Source of the DNA: Fulvivirga ulvae
GTDB lineage: Bacteria > Bacteroidota > Bacteroidia > Cytophagales > Cyclobacteriaceae
Length of the DNA: 64,000 nucleotides
Direction of reading: 5' to 3'
Assembly: GCF_021389975.1 (NCBI RefSeq)
Contig: NZ_CP089981.1
Location: forward strand, 3,249,501 to 3,313,500
Shown: positions 10,082-19,600 of the stretch, piece after piece
How the letters are laid out: every line of letters starts with the position of its first letter
How positions within the stretch are numbered: the stretch's first letter is position 1
Notes under the pieces: generated by a model
Database searches by the model: none
What the model saw: the letters and a program-made list of their open reading frames with translations, nothing else
Told to the model about the DNA's origin: nothing
Made by a program: the position numbers and the translations under genes

Positions 10082-11497
10082 ATGGAAATAAATCTATTTG
10101 CTTCACAAACGTATAAAGATCGCCGAAATGCACTGAAGAAAAAGCTGGGCCAAGGCGTGGTGCTGATATTAGGTAACGATGAAAGTAGCATAAACTTCAA
10201 GGATAATTGGTATCCTTTTCGTCAGGACAGTACATTTCTATATTACTTTGGGCTCAACCTGCCCGGGCTTACAGCAATCATAGACATCGACAATGATCGG
10301 GAGATTATATTTGGAAATGAATTAAGTATTGATGACATCGTATGGACAGGTCCTCAGCCTTCGCTGGCCGAGCTTGCCGAAAAAGTGGCCGTTACCGATG
10401 TGCTGCCCACATCCCGTATAGCTGAGCACGTAAGTACTTCCACGTTGTACCTGCCTCCGTATCGCCCGGAACACTCCGTGAAACTGAGTAACTGGACTAC
10501 GAAAAGTGTTGCAGAAGCTTCATCGGCCTACTCTGTTGAATTAATTAAGGCCATAGCGCAGCAAAGATCCGTAAAGTCTGCTGAAGAGCTGGAAGAAATC
10601 GGCAAGGCGGCTACCATTACCAGCGAAATGCACCTGGCAGTAATGAAAGCCGCAAGACCCGGCATGAAGGAACACGAACTTGTTGGAGTAGCTATGAGAA
10701 CGGCGGCTGAGCATAACGTCAGTCTTTCTTTTCCTCCAATCATGACCATTAACGGAAGCATCCTGCACAACCACTACTATGGCAATAAGCTTGAGGAAGG
10801 ACAGATGCTCCTGTTTGACGGAGGGACCGAATCGCCAAGAAACTATGCCGGGGATATGACAAGGACTTTTCCTGTGGGTGGCAGTTTCGATGCAAGGCAA
10901 AAGGCTTTATATGATATTGTACACAGCTCACATTCGGCAGCTGTGGAGGCTTTGAAGCCGGGAGCAGTTTTTAAAGATATTCATTTGCTGGCCGCTAAGA
11001 AGCTGGTGGAAGGACTTACGGAAGCAGGCATTATGAAAGGAAATGCAGAAGAAGCCGTGAATGCTGGTGCGCACACCATGTTCTTCCAGTGCGGGCTGGG
11101 CCATTTGATGGGCCTGGATGTGCATGATATGGAAAACTATGGTGAGCAGTACATTGGCTACACCGATACTCTCGTGAAGAGTAAAGAATTTGGCCTTAAA
11201 TCGCTGAGATTGGGTAAGGCCGTTGAGAAAGGATACGTTGTTACCATTGAGCCGGGTATCTATATCATTCCGGAACTTATAGATATGTATAAAGCTGAAA
11301 ACAAGTTTGCAGAATTTATCAACTACAACGAGCTTGAAAGCTACAGACATTTCGGGGGCATACGTATTGAAGATGACTATGTGATTACGGATTCGGGAAG
11401 TGACCTTTTGGGCAAACCACTGGTAAGATCATCAGGAGATGTGGAAGAAGTAAGAAAGGAAGCTGTAAATAATGGAAAAGTTATAGCTAAAGTATAG
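10082..11497 (+). CDS. Xaa-Pro aminopeptidase, M24B family
   Basis: A 471-residue protein of aminopeptidase P length. An N-terminal creatinase-like domain (~1-165, with FRQDSTFLYYFGL) precedes the pita-bread catalytic domain. The five dinuclear metal ligands are all visible: Asp246 and Asp258 (FDGGTE...GDMTRTF), His341 (GLGHLMGLDVHD), Glu390 (TIEPGIY) and Glu430 (GGIRIEDDYV). The enzyme releases an N-terminal residue that precedes proline. It has no signal peptide, so it is likely cytoplasmic. It would act on peptides produced by the exported dipeptidyl peptidase encoded upstream in the same run of genes. Confidence 0.93.
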   Translation: MEINLFASQTYKDRRNALKKKLGQGVVLILGNDESSINFKDNWYPFRQDSTFLYYFGLNLPGLTAIIDIDNDREIIFGNELSIDDIVWTGPQPSLAELAEKVAVTDVLPTSRIAEHVSTSTLYLPPYRPEHSVKLSNWTTKSVAEASSAYSVELIKAIAQQRSVKSAEELEEIGKAATITSEMHLAVMKAARPGMKEHELVGVAMRTAAEHNVSLSFPPIMTINGSILHNHYYGNKLEEGQMLLFDGGTESPRNYAGDMTRTFPVGGSFDARQKALYDIVHSSHSAAVEALKPGAVFKDIHLLAAKKLVEGLTEAGIMKGNAEEAVNAGAHTMFFQCGLGHLMGLDVHDMENYGEQYIGYTDTLVKSKEFGLKSLRLGKAVEKGYVVTIEPGIYIIPELIDMYKAENKFAEFINYNELESYRHFGGIRIEDDYVITDSGSDLLGKPLVRSSGDVEEVRKEAVNNGKVIAKV

Positions 11498-11541
11498 TCA
11501 GGCAAAGGTAGGGCATATTTACAAAAAGGGAGAGCCGGGGA

Positions 11542-11600
11542 GCCTGCTACATTTGCAGAGAAATTCTATCAGAACTTTCTCTGCAAATGTAGTAGCAGGC
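11542..11600. terminator. Long imperfect inverted repeat between convergent genes
   Basis: The left arm (gcctgctac + atttgcagagaaa) and the right arm (tttctctgcaaat + gtagtagcaggc) are complementary over 22 bases. The right arm carries three extra bases (one added TAC) and a 12-base loop separates the arms. It sits in the only gap between the convergent aminopeptidase and SET-domain genes, so it may act as a bidirectional terminator. The lack of a clean U-run and the arm length also fit a small mobile or repetitive palindrome. Confidence 0.6.
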
Positions 11601-11610
11601 CCTTCAGGCT

Positions 11611-12228
11611 TTAACCGGCGCTTTGTACACCATTTAGTCTTTCTTCTCCCGTATAATAAATCGTCAATAGTGACTCCATTTCCTCCTTGCCGCTGGCAAT
11701 GTTATTGATCTTGTTCCAAAGCTCGTTGCTGATGAGCTCACGCAGAGGCTGCTCCAGTTTAGGGATGAGCCGGAATGGCTTGATGAGCTTCTTATCCCAT
11801 ACTTTGGCATACCTGGGGAGGTCGTCAGGGTAAACAATCTTTCTTTGGGTGCCCTCAGGAAAGGGACGAAACGGCTCGGAAAGGTTGAGATAGCCATAAT
11901 CATCCGTTAACTGCTCCCCGGGGTGAATGTCCCTGACAGCAATTTCGAAATCATAAGGAGTAGTAAAACAATTGGAGTTGAAGCTGTGATTGACAAATCG
12001 CCCGTTGTCCCAGCATAAAATAAAGTTGCCCTCACCATTGCGGTAAGCATAAACATCCAGGATGTTTTTGTAGAATTCCTCCATTTCAGAAACTTCCGAA
12101 GGAGTAAATTCGCGATCCAGCCTGTCGAGCACCCAGGTAATGGTGCCGGCCGGAATGAAAGACGTGGCTACAACCCCGTAGCCAATCTCTTTGCTGATAA
12201 ATTTCAGTTCAGTATGCGGATGTATCAT
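11611..12228 (-). CDS. SET-domain protein (putative lysine methyltransferase)
   Basis: A 205-residue protein with a compact SET domain at about residues 5-120. The sequence GYGVVATSFIPAGTITWV gives the first strand block. NGRFVNHSFNSNC gives the NHSxxxN cofactor/active-site motif, and GEQLTDDYGY gives the catalytic tyrosine loop. SET enzymes transfer methyl from S-adenosylmethionine to protein lysines. The bacterial substrates are unknown. The C-terminal ~70 residues (KVWDKKLIKPFRLIPKLEQP) are helical and lack the cysteine-rich post-SET zinc site. It is a single gene, convergent with the aminopeptidase gene. Confidence 0.88.
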   Translation of the reverse strand: MIHPHTELKFISKEIGYGVVATSFIPAGTITWVLDRLDREFTPSEVSEMEEFYKNILDVYAYRNGEGNFILCWDNGRFVNHSFNSNCFTTPYDFEIAVRDIHPGEQLTDDYGYLNLSEPFRPFPEGTQRKIVYPDDLPRYAKVWDKKLIKPFRLIPKLEQPLRELISNELWNKINNIASGKEEMESLLTIYYTGEERLNGVQSAG

Positions 12229-12786
12229 AGTTGAAAATACGAAAAAGGTTGAGTTATCAAATAGGGGAGACCAATAATTAATATCCGTTCCCCGGGCTGC
12301 TTATTTACTATTAAAGGTGCAGAGAAGGTGTTTTGTTATTTAAAAAGCGGAAATGAGTAAGGAATGGGCTGGTCCCGCTGAAAAAAGTGACAATAATTTA
12401 GCCTTGCTAAATTGGCGTTGAGAAATAAATTCACTTTATTTGAGCGTTCTTAAAAAGCACCATCAGCACCGGTGTTTCGGGAGTCAGATATCATGGTTTC
12501 TTAATAAATTGATCAATTAAATTTTACATTGTATCAATTTTGATGTAAGGTTTATTGGTGATTTGCAAGTTTTTAACTCTTTTTTCGCCTAAACCACTTC
12601 TTCTTACCACATTTTTTCCTCATATTGTGATTTGTTTTCCTGACTAGTTTTGTGCTTAATGGCTTTGTTTCATTAAACTGCATAATCTGCCATTAAGACT
12701 TTACAGAAGTACTTTGGAGACCATAAACATTTATTATCTAAACAATTTTAGGTTTATTTTTGCTTTAATTAAAAAACACAAATACT
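12229..12786. promoter_or_regulatory. Long AT-rich intergenic region with an inverted repeat and a Bacteroidota-type -7 box
   Basis: No gene is visible in these ~560 bases. A perfect 9-base inverted repeat (cttaatggc at 12655-12663, gccattaag at 12689-12697, 25 bases apart) lies upstream of the small lipoprotein gene. A TATTTTTG box at 12755-12762 matches the Bacteroidota -7 consensus TAnnTTTG and would place a start about 20 bases before the ATG at 12787. A clear -33 TTTG is not seen at the usual spacing. The inverted repeat could be an operator. Confidence 0.4.
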
Positions 12787-12948
12787 ATGAGACTTAGAAA
12801 CTTACTAATCATATTCGCCATAACTTTCACTGGCTTAGGATTTTCTGCATGTACTGACGAATCTGAAGAGATAATCCCACAACCATTAAATGGAAGTGAG
12901 GGTCAGGCCACAACGGGGAGTGGAGGAGAAAACAGTCAAGGAAACTAA
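12787..12948 (+). CDS. Small lipoprotein (53 residues), unrecognised
   Basis: A 53-residue reading frame starts MRLRNLLIIFAITFTGLG. A lipobox-like FSAC gives a lipidated cysteine at residue 22. The remainder is acidic and then Gly/Ser/Gln-rich (GSEGQATTGSGGENSQGN), without predicted structure. A -7 promoter box lies ~25 bases upstream. The next gene, a TPR lipoprotein, starts 104 bases downstream, so they may form a unit. The size and flexible tail resemble many short Bacteroidota lipoproteins of unknown role. A peptide-signal role is conceivable but has no direct support. Confidence 0.6.
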   Translation: MRLRNLLIIFAITFTGLGFSACTDESEEIIPQPLNGSEGQATTGSGGENSQGN

Positions 12949-13052
12949 TCTATAATTAAGTGAGTAAACTTTTGGATGTAAGATATTGAGACGAATAGAC
13001 TGCGCCTTAATGCCCATAAATTACGACCTTTAAACTTCGTAAAACCAATGCA

Positions 13053-14444
13053 ATGAAATTAACCTATACCCTAATACTCAGTTTTGTTTTACTATCCTGT
13101 TCTGAAAAAGAAAGTGTAAAACCAGATAATTTAGAGTTACCCACTGATAAAGCAGGTCTGGAGCAAGTTATTAATTCCAATAATGACGATGATCAAAAGT
13201 TAGCTGCATATTGGGAGCTGTATAAAATAGACAGGCAAAGCAATTTTGATCAGGCTAAACTTTATTTAGAAGATATTTCCATCTTAGCCAATCGAACAGG
13301 CAATAATTTGTTTCAAGGTAGGGTTTCTCATGCCAATGGTCTTATCTCATATAGAGACGGTGATTATGTGGATGCAGTAGCTCATTATTTAGAGGCTATC
13401 GACTTTTTCGCAAGCCTTGATGACCCCATATACAGAGCAGATGCTTTGAACAATATCGGCGTTGTTTTTATGGAGACGGGTAACTATGAATATGCAATCA
13501 AGTTTTTAACTAAGGCGAGAGAAAATTATTTGATGGCTAAAAATACTCGCTTTCTGGTTATGGTTGATATTAACTTGGGTATTAGTAGTTTTTCTAAGCA
13601 AGATCCTGATTTCGAAGGTGCGAATAAATACTTTCAAAGAGCGTTGGAACTAACAGGCGGGTTAGGGGAAAGGCAGGACTACTATTTTAATAGAATTTAT
13701 AACCAGATTGGTGTAGTAAAATATAAACTGGCGGATTATAATGCAGCTATACATAATTATCAGCTTTCATTGGAGTACATAGGGATCGGAGAGGGAGTAG
13801 AAGAAAAGCAAGCTATAGCCTATGCTAACATTGGTGAGGCCTATATGGATCAGGGTAATCATGCAGAAGCGGAGAGATGGCTGGAAAAATCCCTGGAATT
13901 ATCATCACATGTTCAAAACAATCTGGTTAAAGTTGATATCCATAACATGACAGCCAAGCTTTACCAGGTGCAGGGCATGCATAGTGAGGCTGTTGCTTAT
14001 CTGGAAAAAGCTATTGAAATAGCCGACAAAGATGTAATTAATGAGTCGCTTCAGGAGACTATAGACCTTATTAGAGTGTCCTACAAGTTTTTACAAAACT
14101 CAGGTAAACCGGTAAGTGTTGCCAGGTACGAGACGGCATTTAGTGTAGACGGTATGCAGGATTCGCTTGAAGAAGAGCTTTTGGAAAAGGCCAACTTTAA
14201 ATCGCTGCAGGCCGCCCTGGGGCTTTCTCTGGAACTGGACAATCAAATTAGAGAAAAGAAAGCGGAAGTTGAGCAAAGAGAGCTGATCAGCAACATTGCT
14301 TTGTCTTTGGGTATACTACTTATTATAGCCGCCATTCTTGGGTTTGTTTATACCATCAACTACAGAAGGACCAAAAAGAACAGGGACGAGTGGAAGGACG
14401 TATGCCTTGAGGTAAGGGACGTTCTTGAAAGTATTCCTAATTAA
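13053..14444 (+). CDS. TPR lipoprotein with C-terminal membrane helix and no output domain
   Basis: A 463-residue protein. The lipobox LLSC gives a lipidated cysteine near residue 16. Residues ~45-340 are TPR-like repeats (ADALNNIGVVFMETGNYEYA, AIAYANIGEAYMDQGNHAEA). A helical linker follows, then one membrane helix at ~408-430 (ISNIALSLGILLIIAAILGFVYTI) and a ~30-residue cytoplasmic tail (RRTKKNRDEWKDV...SIPN). In Bacteroidota this layout normally continues into a histidine kinase or LuxR-type output domain. Here the reading frame stops just past the membrane. It may be a naturally headless sensor or a truncated gene. The preceding gene encodes a small lipoprotein. Confidence 0.82.
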   Translation: MKLTYTLILSFVLLSCSEKESVKPDNLELPTDKAGLEQVINSNNDDDQKLAAYWELYKIDRQSNFDQAKLYLEDISILANRTGNNLFQGRVSHANGLISYRDGDYVDAVAHYLEAIDFFASLDDPIYRADALNNIGVVFMETGNYEYAIKFLTKARENYLMAKNTRFLVMVDINLGISSFSKQDPDFEGANKYFQRALELTGGLGERQDYYFNRIYNQIGVVKYKLADYNAAIHNYQLSLEYIGIGEGVEEKQAIAYANIGEAYMDQGNHAEAERWLEKSLELSSHVQNNLVKVDIHNMTAKLYQVQGMHSEAVAYLEKAIEIADKDVINESLQETIDLIRVSYKFLQNSGKPVSVARYETAFSVDGMQDSLEEELLEKANFKSLQAALGLSLELDNQIREKKAEVEQRELISNIALSLGILLIIAAILGFVYTINYRRTKKNRDEWKDVCLEVRDVLESIPN

Positions 14445-14505
14445 TCGTCCTAAGATAAAACATCAAACTATTCATTACCCTTCATTACACTTGTTCTAAA
14501 AGTGC

Positions 14506-14700
14506 TCATAGGGAGGTGGATGACTTCGGTAGCTCCCTTCTATTGTTTATGACGTGCGCGTACAAAGCATTGATTTGCTGTGATTGCCATTGGTCATTTA
14601 TTTTTACTAAACATTTGCCATTATAACATTGCTTGCCTGAGTAGAATCCAGAAAGGCCCTTACGTTTTGTGTGTTTTGAAACGAAGATAATCTGTGTCAT
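14506..14700 (-). CDS. Possible small basic protein (64 residues)
   Basis: A 64-residue frame begins MTQIIFVSKHTKRKGLSGFY and contains a CYNGKC motif. It is preceded on the minus strand by an unusually strong purine tract (GGGAGGAGGAGG, 14718-14729), about 17 bases from the ATG, rather far for direct use. No family is recognised and the last residues (RRELPKSSTSL) look random. It could be a real small gene or a chance frame. Confidence 0.3.
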   Translation of the reverse strand: MTQIIFVSKHTKRKGLSGFYSGKQCYNGKCLVKINDQWQSQQINALYAHVINNRRELPKSSTSL

Positions 14701-15226
14701 AATAATGGTTTTTAAACCTCCTCCTCCCTAAATTTTCATGATTGAAAGTTGATTTTATTACTACTTTAGTTGAAAGTATCAGGAATCCTTTCCATCCGGG
14801 ATATACGGCCGTACTTTCGGATCATGCTTAAAACAGTGGAGTGAGTGAATCGGAAAACCAAGAACTCTCCACGCAAAGCTTACCCGTGAAACAAGATTTG
14901 CTTACTGCTTTTGCCGATTGCTATTAACCACTTTCTGTCAAATACAGAAGCAAAAAGTTCGTGTCTCCCCAGAAATTCCGCCTGATCCGTGCTTTCGCCA
15001 ATACATTATTTCAATTCCCATGCACTTTCTTGCGGGTGTCTATTGAGAGAACTCTGCGACATTCAGCGTGCACACATATGATATCATACAAGTCAGGTGC
15101 TGTAGATACTTCTCAATTTTTGGGTGCCACGAGTAAAGTGTAGTCAACGGCTCATGCGCTATCTCTGATCCGGGAGAAATCTCGCGGATACGGATTTATT
15201 ATTTCTTAAAACAAAAGTCTTTTCGT
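14701..15226. other. Intergenic stretch, no gene recognised
   Basis: About 525 bases separate the possible small minus-strand gene from the XRE regulator. A 60-residue plus-strand frame at 14961-15143 shows no protein-like features and is not called. I see no tRNA, transposase remnant or convincing promoter here. Confidence 0.5.
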
Positions 15227-15724
15227 CTACTTATTAAATGGCTTGCCACCATTGGCTATGGAGCTGATCAGTTCCGTGGCATACCGCAGTTTGGCTTCTA
15301 TTTCTTTGTTTCTCATATAGGTAGTTTCCAACTCGTCAACCGCCGACATAAATGAGTTGATCAGGCTCTGGCAAGCTTCTGTATTTCCGTTTTCAATTAA
15401 GTGCTGACATGCCTTAATGGCATTTCTATACCGCTGCACTGTCTCAAAAGCATCGCTCCCTTCGGGTAAAGACAGACCGGCGGATGAAGATTTTACGGGG
15501 CGACCTGCATGCTCCGGATTATCTGCAAAGAAGTGCTCTACCGGAACACTCAGTATACTGCTGATTTTAATGAGCAGGTCAACTTTTGGGTATCCTTTTC
15601 CGGTTTCATAAACAGATATAGTCCTCACATTTACGCCAATCTTTTCTGCAAGAGCTTCCTGACCGAGGTGCGCCTTTTCTCTGAAGTACCTAAAATTTCT
15701 GGCAAAAGTTGACTTTTTTGTCAA
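15227..15724 (-). CDS. XRE-family transcriptional regulator
   Basis: A 165-residue protein starting at a TTG codon. Residues ~7-62 form a helix-turn-helix of the Cro/CI type (REKAHLGQEALAEKIGVNVRTISVYETGKGYPKVDLLIKI). A linker and a C-terminal helical region (~95-165, heptad-like) probably mediate dimerisation. The TTG start is chosen because the first HTH helix begins at residue 10, leaving no room for a later start. It is divergent from a small coiled-coil gene. The short intergenic region holds two inverted repeats close to its start, which fits autorepression. The target beyond itself is unknown. Confidence 0.88.
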   Translation of the reverse strand: MTKKSTFARNFRYFREKAHLGQEALAEKIGVNVRTISVYETGKGYPKVDLLIKISSILSVPVEHFFADNPEHAGRPVKSSSAGLSLPEGSDAFETVQRYRNAIKACQHLIENGNTEACQSLINSFMSAVDELETTYMRNKEIEAKLRYATELISSIANGGKPFNK

Positions 15725-15768
15725 TATATGATTATTTTAGCATATCAACTTGATAAAAAAATCAAGTT
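15709..15768. promoter_or_regulatory. Candidate operator repeats at the XRE gene start
   Basis: Two inverted repeats flank the regulator's 5' end. TTGAC-N6-GTCAA (15709-15724) includes the TTG start codon. AACTTGAT-N6-ATCAAGTT (15747-15768) lies 22 bases upstream of it. Both share a TTGAc/tCAA core, as expected for two sites bound by the same dimer. An autoregulatory role is inferred from position. Confidence 0.5.
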
Positions 15769-15950
15769 TATGATTTTTTACACATTTAAGAAGTGTCAAA
15801 GATATAAAAAAAGAACTTAAAAATCAGGTGATTATGAGCCTGTTGAAATTAAAAAAGCATGAAAAATCAGGTTCGTTTATATCCGCTTCAGGATAAGTGT
15901 AGGCAATCAGCATTTTAACTTTTAACCTTAAACTTACAAATACCAACAAC

Positions 15951-16256
15951 GTGAAGAAGCAGGACAAATCAGAGCACTACCAGAAGATTATTGACAGTAT
16001 GGAAGAACTGACATCCAAAATGGATGCCATCGCCCAGGAGTACTTTGAGGCAAACGTAGATTTTATAAGTAAACTGGGCGATGCCCGGTTGAGAGACGGA
16101 CTTTCAGAAGACGCACGCCTTTCGTACTACGACAGGCGGTTCAAAGATTTATTAGAGGAACTTGAGAACGAAAACAGGCTTTTGAAGCGGGAGAAAATCA
16201 ATCTCCAGTTCCGGAAAAGTCTGCTCACAGCAGACGAAAGCACTTCTTTAATATAG
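15951..16256 (+). CDS. Small charged coiled-coil protein, unrecognised
   Basis: A 101-residue cytoplasmic protein starting at a GTG codon. It is rich in Glu, Lys, Asp and Arg, with heptad-like stretches at ~8-40 (YQKIIDSMEELTSKMDAIAQ) and ~70-95 (LLEELENENRLLKREKINLQ). There is no signal peptide or known motif. It is transcribed divergently from the XRE regulator across a 226-base region with operator-like repeats, so it may be the regulator's target or partner. A short AT-rich gap ending in a terminator follows. Confidence 0.65.
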   Translation: MKKQDKSEHYQKIIDSMEELTSKMDAIAQEYFEANVDFISKLGDARLRDGLSEDARLSYYDRRFKDLLEELENENRLLKREKINLQFRKSLLTADESTSLI

Positions 16257-16399
16257 AAAAAGGCAACCCTAAAGTGGGTTTAGGTTGAAGTCATCGTGGG
16301 GGATATGCACATACATATCTCCCAGATGATGCTTCTGTTATCCTCTCCAATAGTTTTGGACTAGTAGTTTTCTTAAAAATAATATATTGTTGGCTTATC

Positions 16400-16431
16400 A
16401 GGCTTTCTGCTCAATAGCAGAAAGCCTTTTT
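16400..16431 (+). terminator. Rho-independent terminator
   Basis: A perfect 12-base stem (aggctttctgct / agcagaaagcct) with a CAAT loop is followed by TTTT. It lies ~145 bases downstream of the coiled-coil gene. Confidence 0.85.
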
Positions 16432-16587
16432 ATTCCAGCACCGTGTCGGAGCCCCACCGGCCTGTTTTTAACGCTTTTGTTTACAAGTTCTTACAAAAGT
16501 TACTACTGTTACCGTAAGACCCCTGTTATGCAATACACAAAAGTTGAGGTGTCTTTTTGCATACCCGGGATTATCTAATTGATCATG

Positions 16588-16610
16588 AATAAATTGTAAT
16601 CTAATTTATT
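16588..16610. promoter_or_regulatory. Perfect inverted repeat upstream of the RHS cluster
   Basis: AATAAATT-N7-AATTTATT (16588-16595 and 16603-16610) is a perfect 8-base inverted repeat in an extremely AT-rich leader upstream of the first giant YD/RHS gene. It could be an operator. In AT-rich sequence it could also be chance. Confidence 0.35.
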
Positions 16611-16696
16611 TATGTTAAATTTTTATTTATAAAATAATTATATTATTCTTGATGCGTATTTTTGTGAATAAATCAATTTATTTTTATCCAATTAAC

Positions 16697-19600
16697 ATGT
16701 CTATGGTTCGAATTTTAGTCTGTATTATGGCTTTATCTGTTGCCTTTTGTGGTTCGTTAAGGGCCCAGGAGGAAACAGCTTATACCGAATTCCTGCCTCC
16801 CGCACCTACAGCAGCGGAGCTTGGAAAGTATGGCCTTATGCCCCCGGTGGCTTCCAGCGGAGTGCCAGGTATTGATGTGCCCCTTTATAATTACTCCACT
16901 ACCTACATCAATGTGCCCATTTCCCTGAGCTACCACTCTGATGGTATCAAGGTAGATCAGGTAGCTTCCTGGGTGGGTCTCAGCTGGTCGCTAAACGCAG
17001 GCGGCGTAATCACCCGGATTGTAAAAGGCCGGGCAGATGATAGTGCACCACCGGCTTACCCCGACAACATTGCTCAGAACAATGTACAAACGGTTGAGTA
17101 TCTCAGGCAGGCCATGGATGGTGAAATAGATACCGAACCCGATCTGTTTGCATTCAACTTTATGGGGTATACAGGAAAATTTATTTATGACCGGGAGGGG
17201 GTGGTACATGTTATGCCCCATCAAAACATAAAAATCGAAAGGACAATAAACCCCAATGAAGAAGCTGGTGAGTTTAAGGTAACTACCACTGATGGCGTGC
17301 AATACTTTTTCGGAGGGGCCAATGCAACAGAACTGACCATAACCTCAGCCAACAGTCCAGGTTGTGGAAAAGAGTATAGCCTGCCGGAAGAGACAGCTTT
17401 CTACCTTACCAGGATCCTTCATCCCACCGGCGAGGAAATCAACTTTACATATACCTCCTATGGATACAGCTACACCGGGGGTGTAACACAAACCCTTAGG
17501 ATTAATACCGGCATAGAGGGATGTACCCAGGGCCATTGTCCCGGAGAATCTATCAACCGTTGTGAATCGCGTTTTCTGATGAAGGCGGTGAGGCTATCGG
17601 GTATTTCTTCGCCAAACTATGGAAGTGTTAATTTTTACTCTCCCAATCCAAGAGCTGACCTTGCAGGGGACTACGAGCTTGATCGCATCGAGGTGAACAA
17701 GCCCGGAGGGGCACTGCTAAAGACTTTTAAATTTGACTATGAATATTCCATTAACCCGAGATTGTTTTTGATGGGGGTGGATGAGGTAAGCCCGAACCCG
17801 CTTGATCAGGTCAAACGGTACACTTTTGAGTACCATGATAAAGATGCTTTGCCGGCCCGTTTGTCATACTCCCAGGACCATTGGGGGTATTTTAACGGAG
17901 CAGATAATGAGTACCTGTTCCCGAAAGATAACCTAAGGCCTGACCTGTTTGATGACCGGGGAGGAGACCGCGGTGTGAACCCTGCTGCCACCCAGAAAGG
18001 CATCCTTAAGAAAATCACTTATCCGACCGGAGGCTACACGGAGTATAGCTATGAACAAAACACAGTTTACAGCAAGAAAACCGTAACTGATGAAACTCCG
18101 GTAAATATCGAACTGAAAACCATGGGGGGCCCGGGAGAAATAGGGAAAAACACGGTTACGGAAACTATATTCATGCCCAATCAGCAGAGAATTCGCGTTG
18201 TAGGAGGAGCCAGTTATGATCCGCGTCTCGCAGACCCTAACCTAGGTTGTGATACTTTGAAAGCCAAGGCCCTGTTTTGGATTACTAATGTTACGAATAA
18301 TACGCCCATGATTGATGCTGATGGGCACCCTATTATCGGCATCCCTTGTAAAGGGTTTGATAAATACCTGATTTTTCTTCCGAATAAAAAGTACGAATTA
18401 AAAGTAACGGTAGTTGGCGAATGTACTGCGGGAGGTATTACACTGACCTATAATGACCAAAAATCTTATGAGGTAGAGGCTAATATTAACGTAGGCGGGC
18501 TTCGGGTAAAAAAGATCACAAATTATGATCCTGGTGCCAATCATGAAGAAGTAAAGGTATTTCATTACGCGGCCTTAGCTTCATTAAGTGAATCATCCGG
18601 CGAACTATCCGTTGACCCTAAAAACACCTATTACACCGCTACTGAAAGTGTTGTGTGCGATGAATATCCCTGCGAGGTTACCTGTAGAGGGGCCATGCTT
18701 TATTCAAACAGCCTGAAGGACCTGTATGCCAACGGTACAGGGCATATTGCCTACGAATATGTTACGGTAAGCCATGGGGAGAATTTTGAGTATGGCGGTG
18801 AGGAACAGAAGTTTATCATCCAGCATAATAACCAGAACAGGAGGGTGAAAGGAGATATCATTATGGGTACTCCCTATACCAATATAGGGTGGAACCACGG
18901 CCTTCTGAAGATTTCAAGGAAGTTTAAAATGATCGGTGATCAAATTCCTGTGATACTCTATGAGAAACATAACAACTATGAGCAGGATAGCAGGCATTAT
19001 GTAGAAGTTCCGGCGTTAATAGCAAAGAAGAAAGTAGAAGGTATATGCCACGAAAAGGAGTTAACCATTACATGTGATGGTACAGATAGAAGCATATATG
19101 GATATGTGTGTATAACCAATCATGATCATATGCTGCATACAGGAACAAGAGGGTGGCGATGTATAGCCTTTAACTCTGACAATAGGTGGAGGCGGGTATG
19201 GACCTCTCCCTGTCACGATGTTCCGGCAGGACAGACCATTGTATTACATTACCAGCTTGACAATATCAATGCCATGGAATACGGCAATATTTCATGGTGG
19301 CATTACCTTGATTATTCCACCGAGACGTTTTATGATGATAACGGGGCCAACCCGATCGTAAAGATTACCTACTACCAGTATGATAATCCCGAGCATTTAC
19401 AACTGACCTACACAAAAACAGAAAGATCAGGTGAGATAGGTGAGCAGAAGGATATCAGTGAGACCTACATTAGGTATCCGGATGACTATACTGTTCCGGG
19501 GTTGCAGACCCTTAAGGACAAACATATAGTAGGGGTTCCTGTAAAAACAGAGAAGGTGATTAACGGTAACCAGGTAGAAGGCCAGGTTATTGACTATAAT

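Noticed and set aside
14961..15143. 60-residue frame between the small ORF and the XRE gene
   Set aside because: Composition is unlike protein and no ribosome-binding or promoter features are seen.
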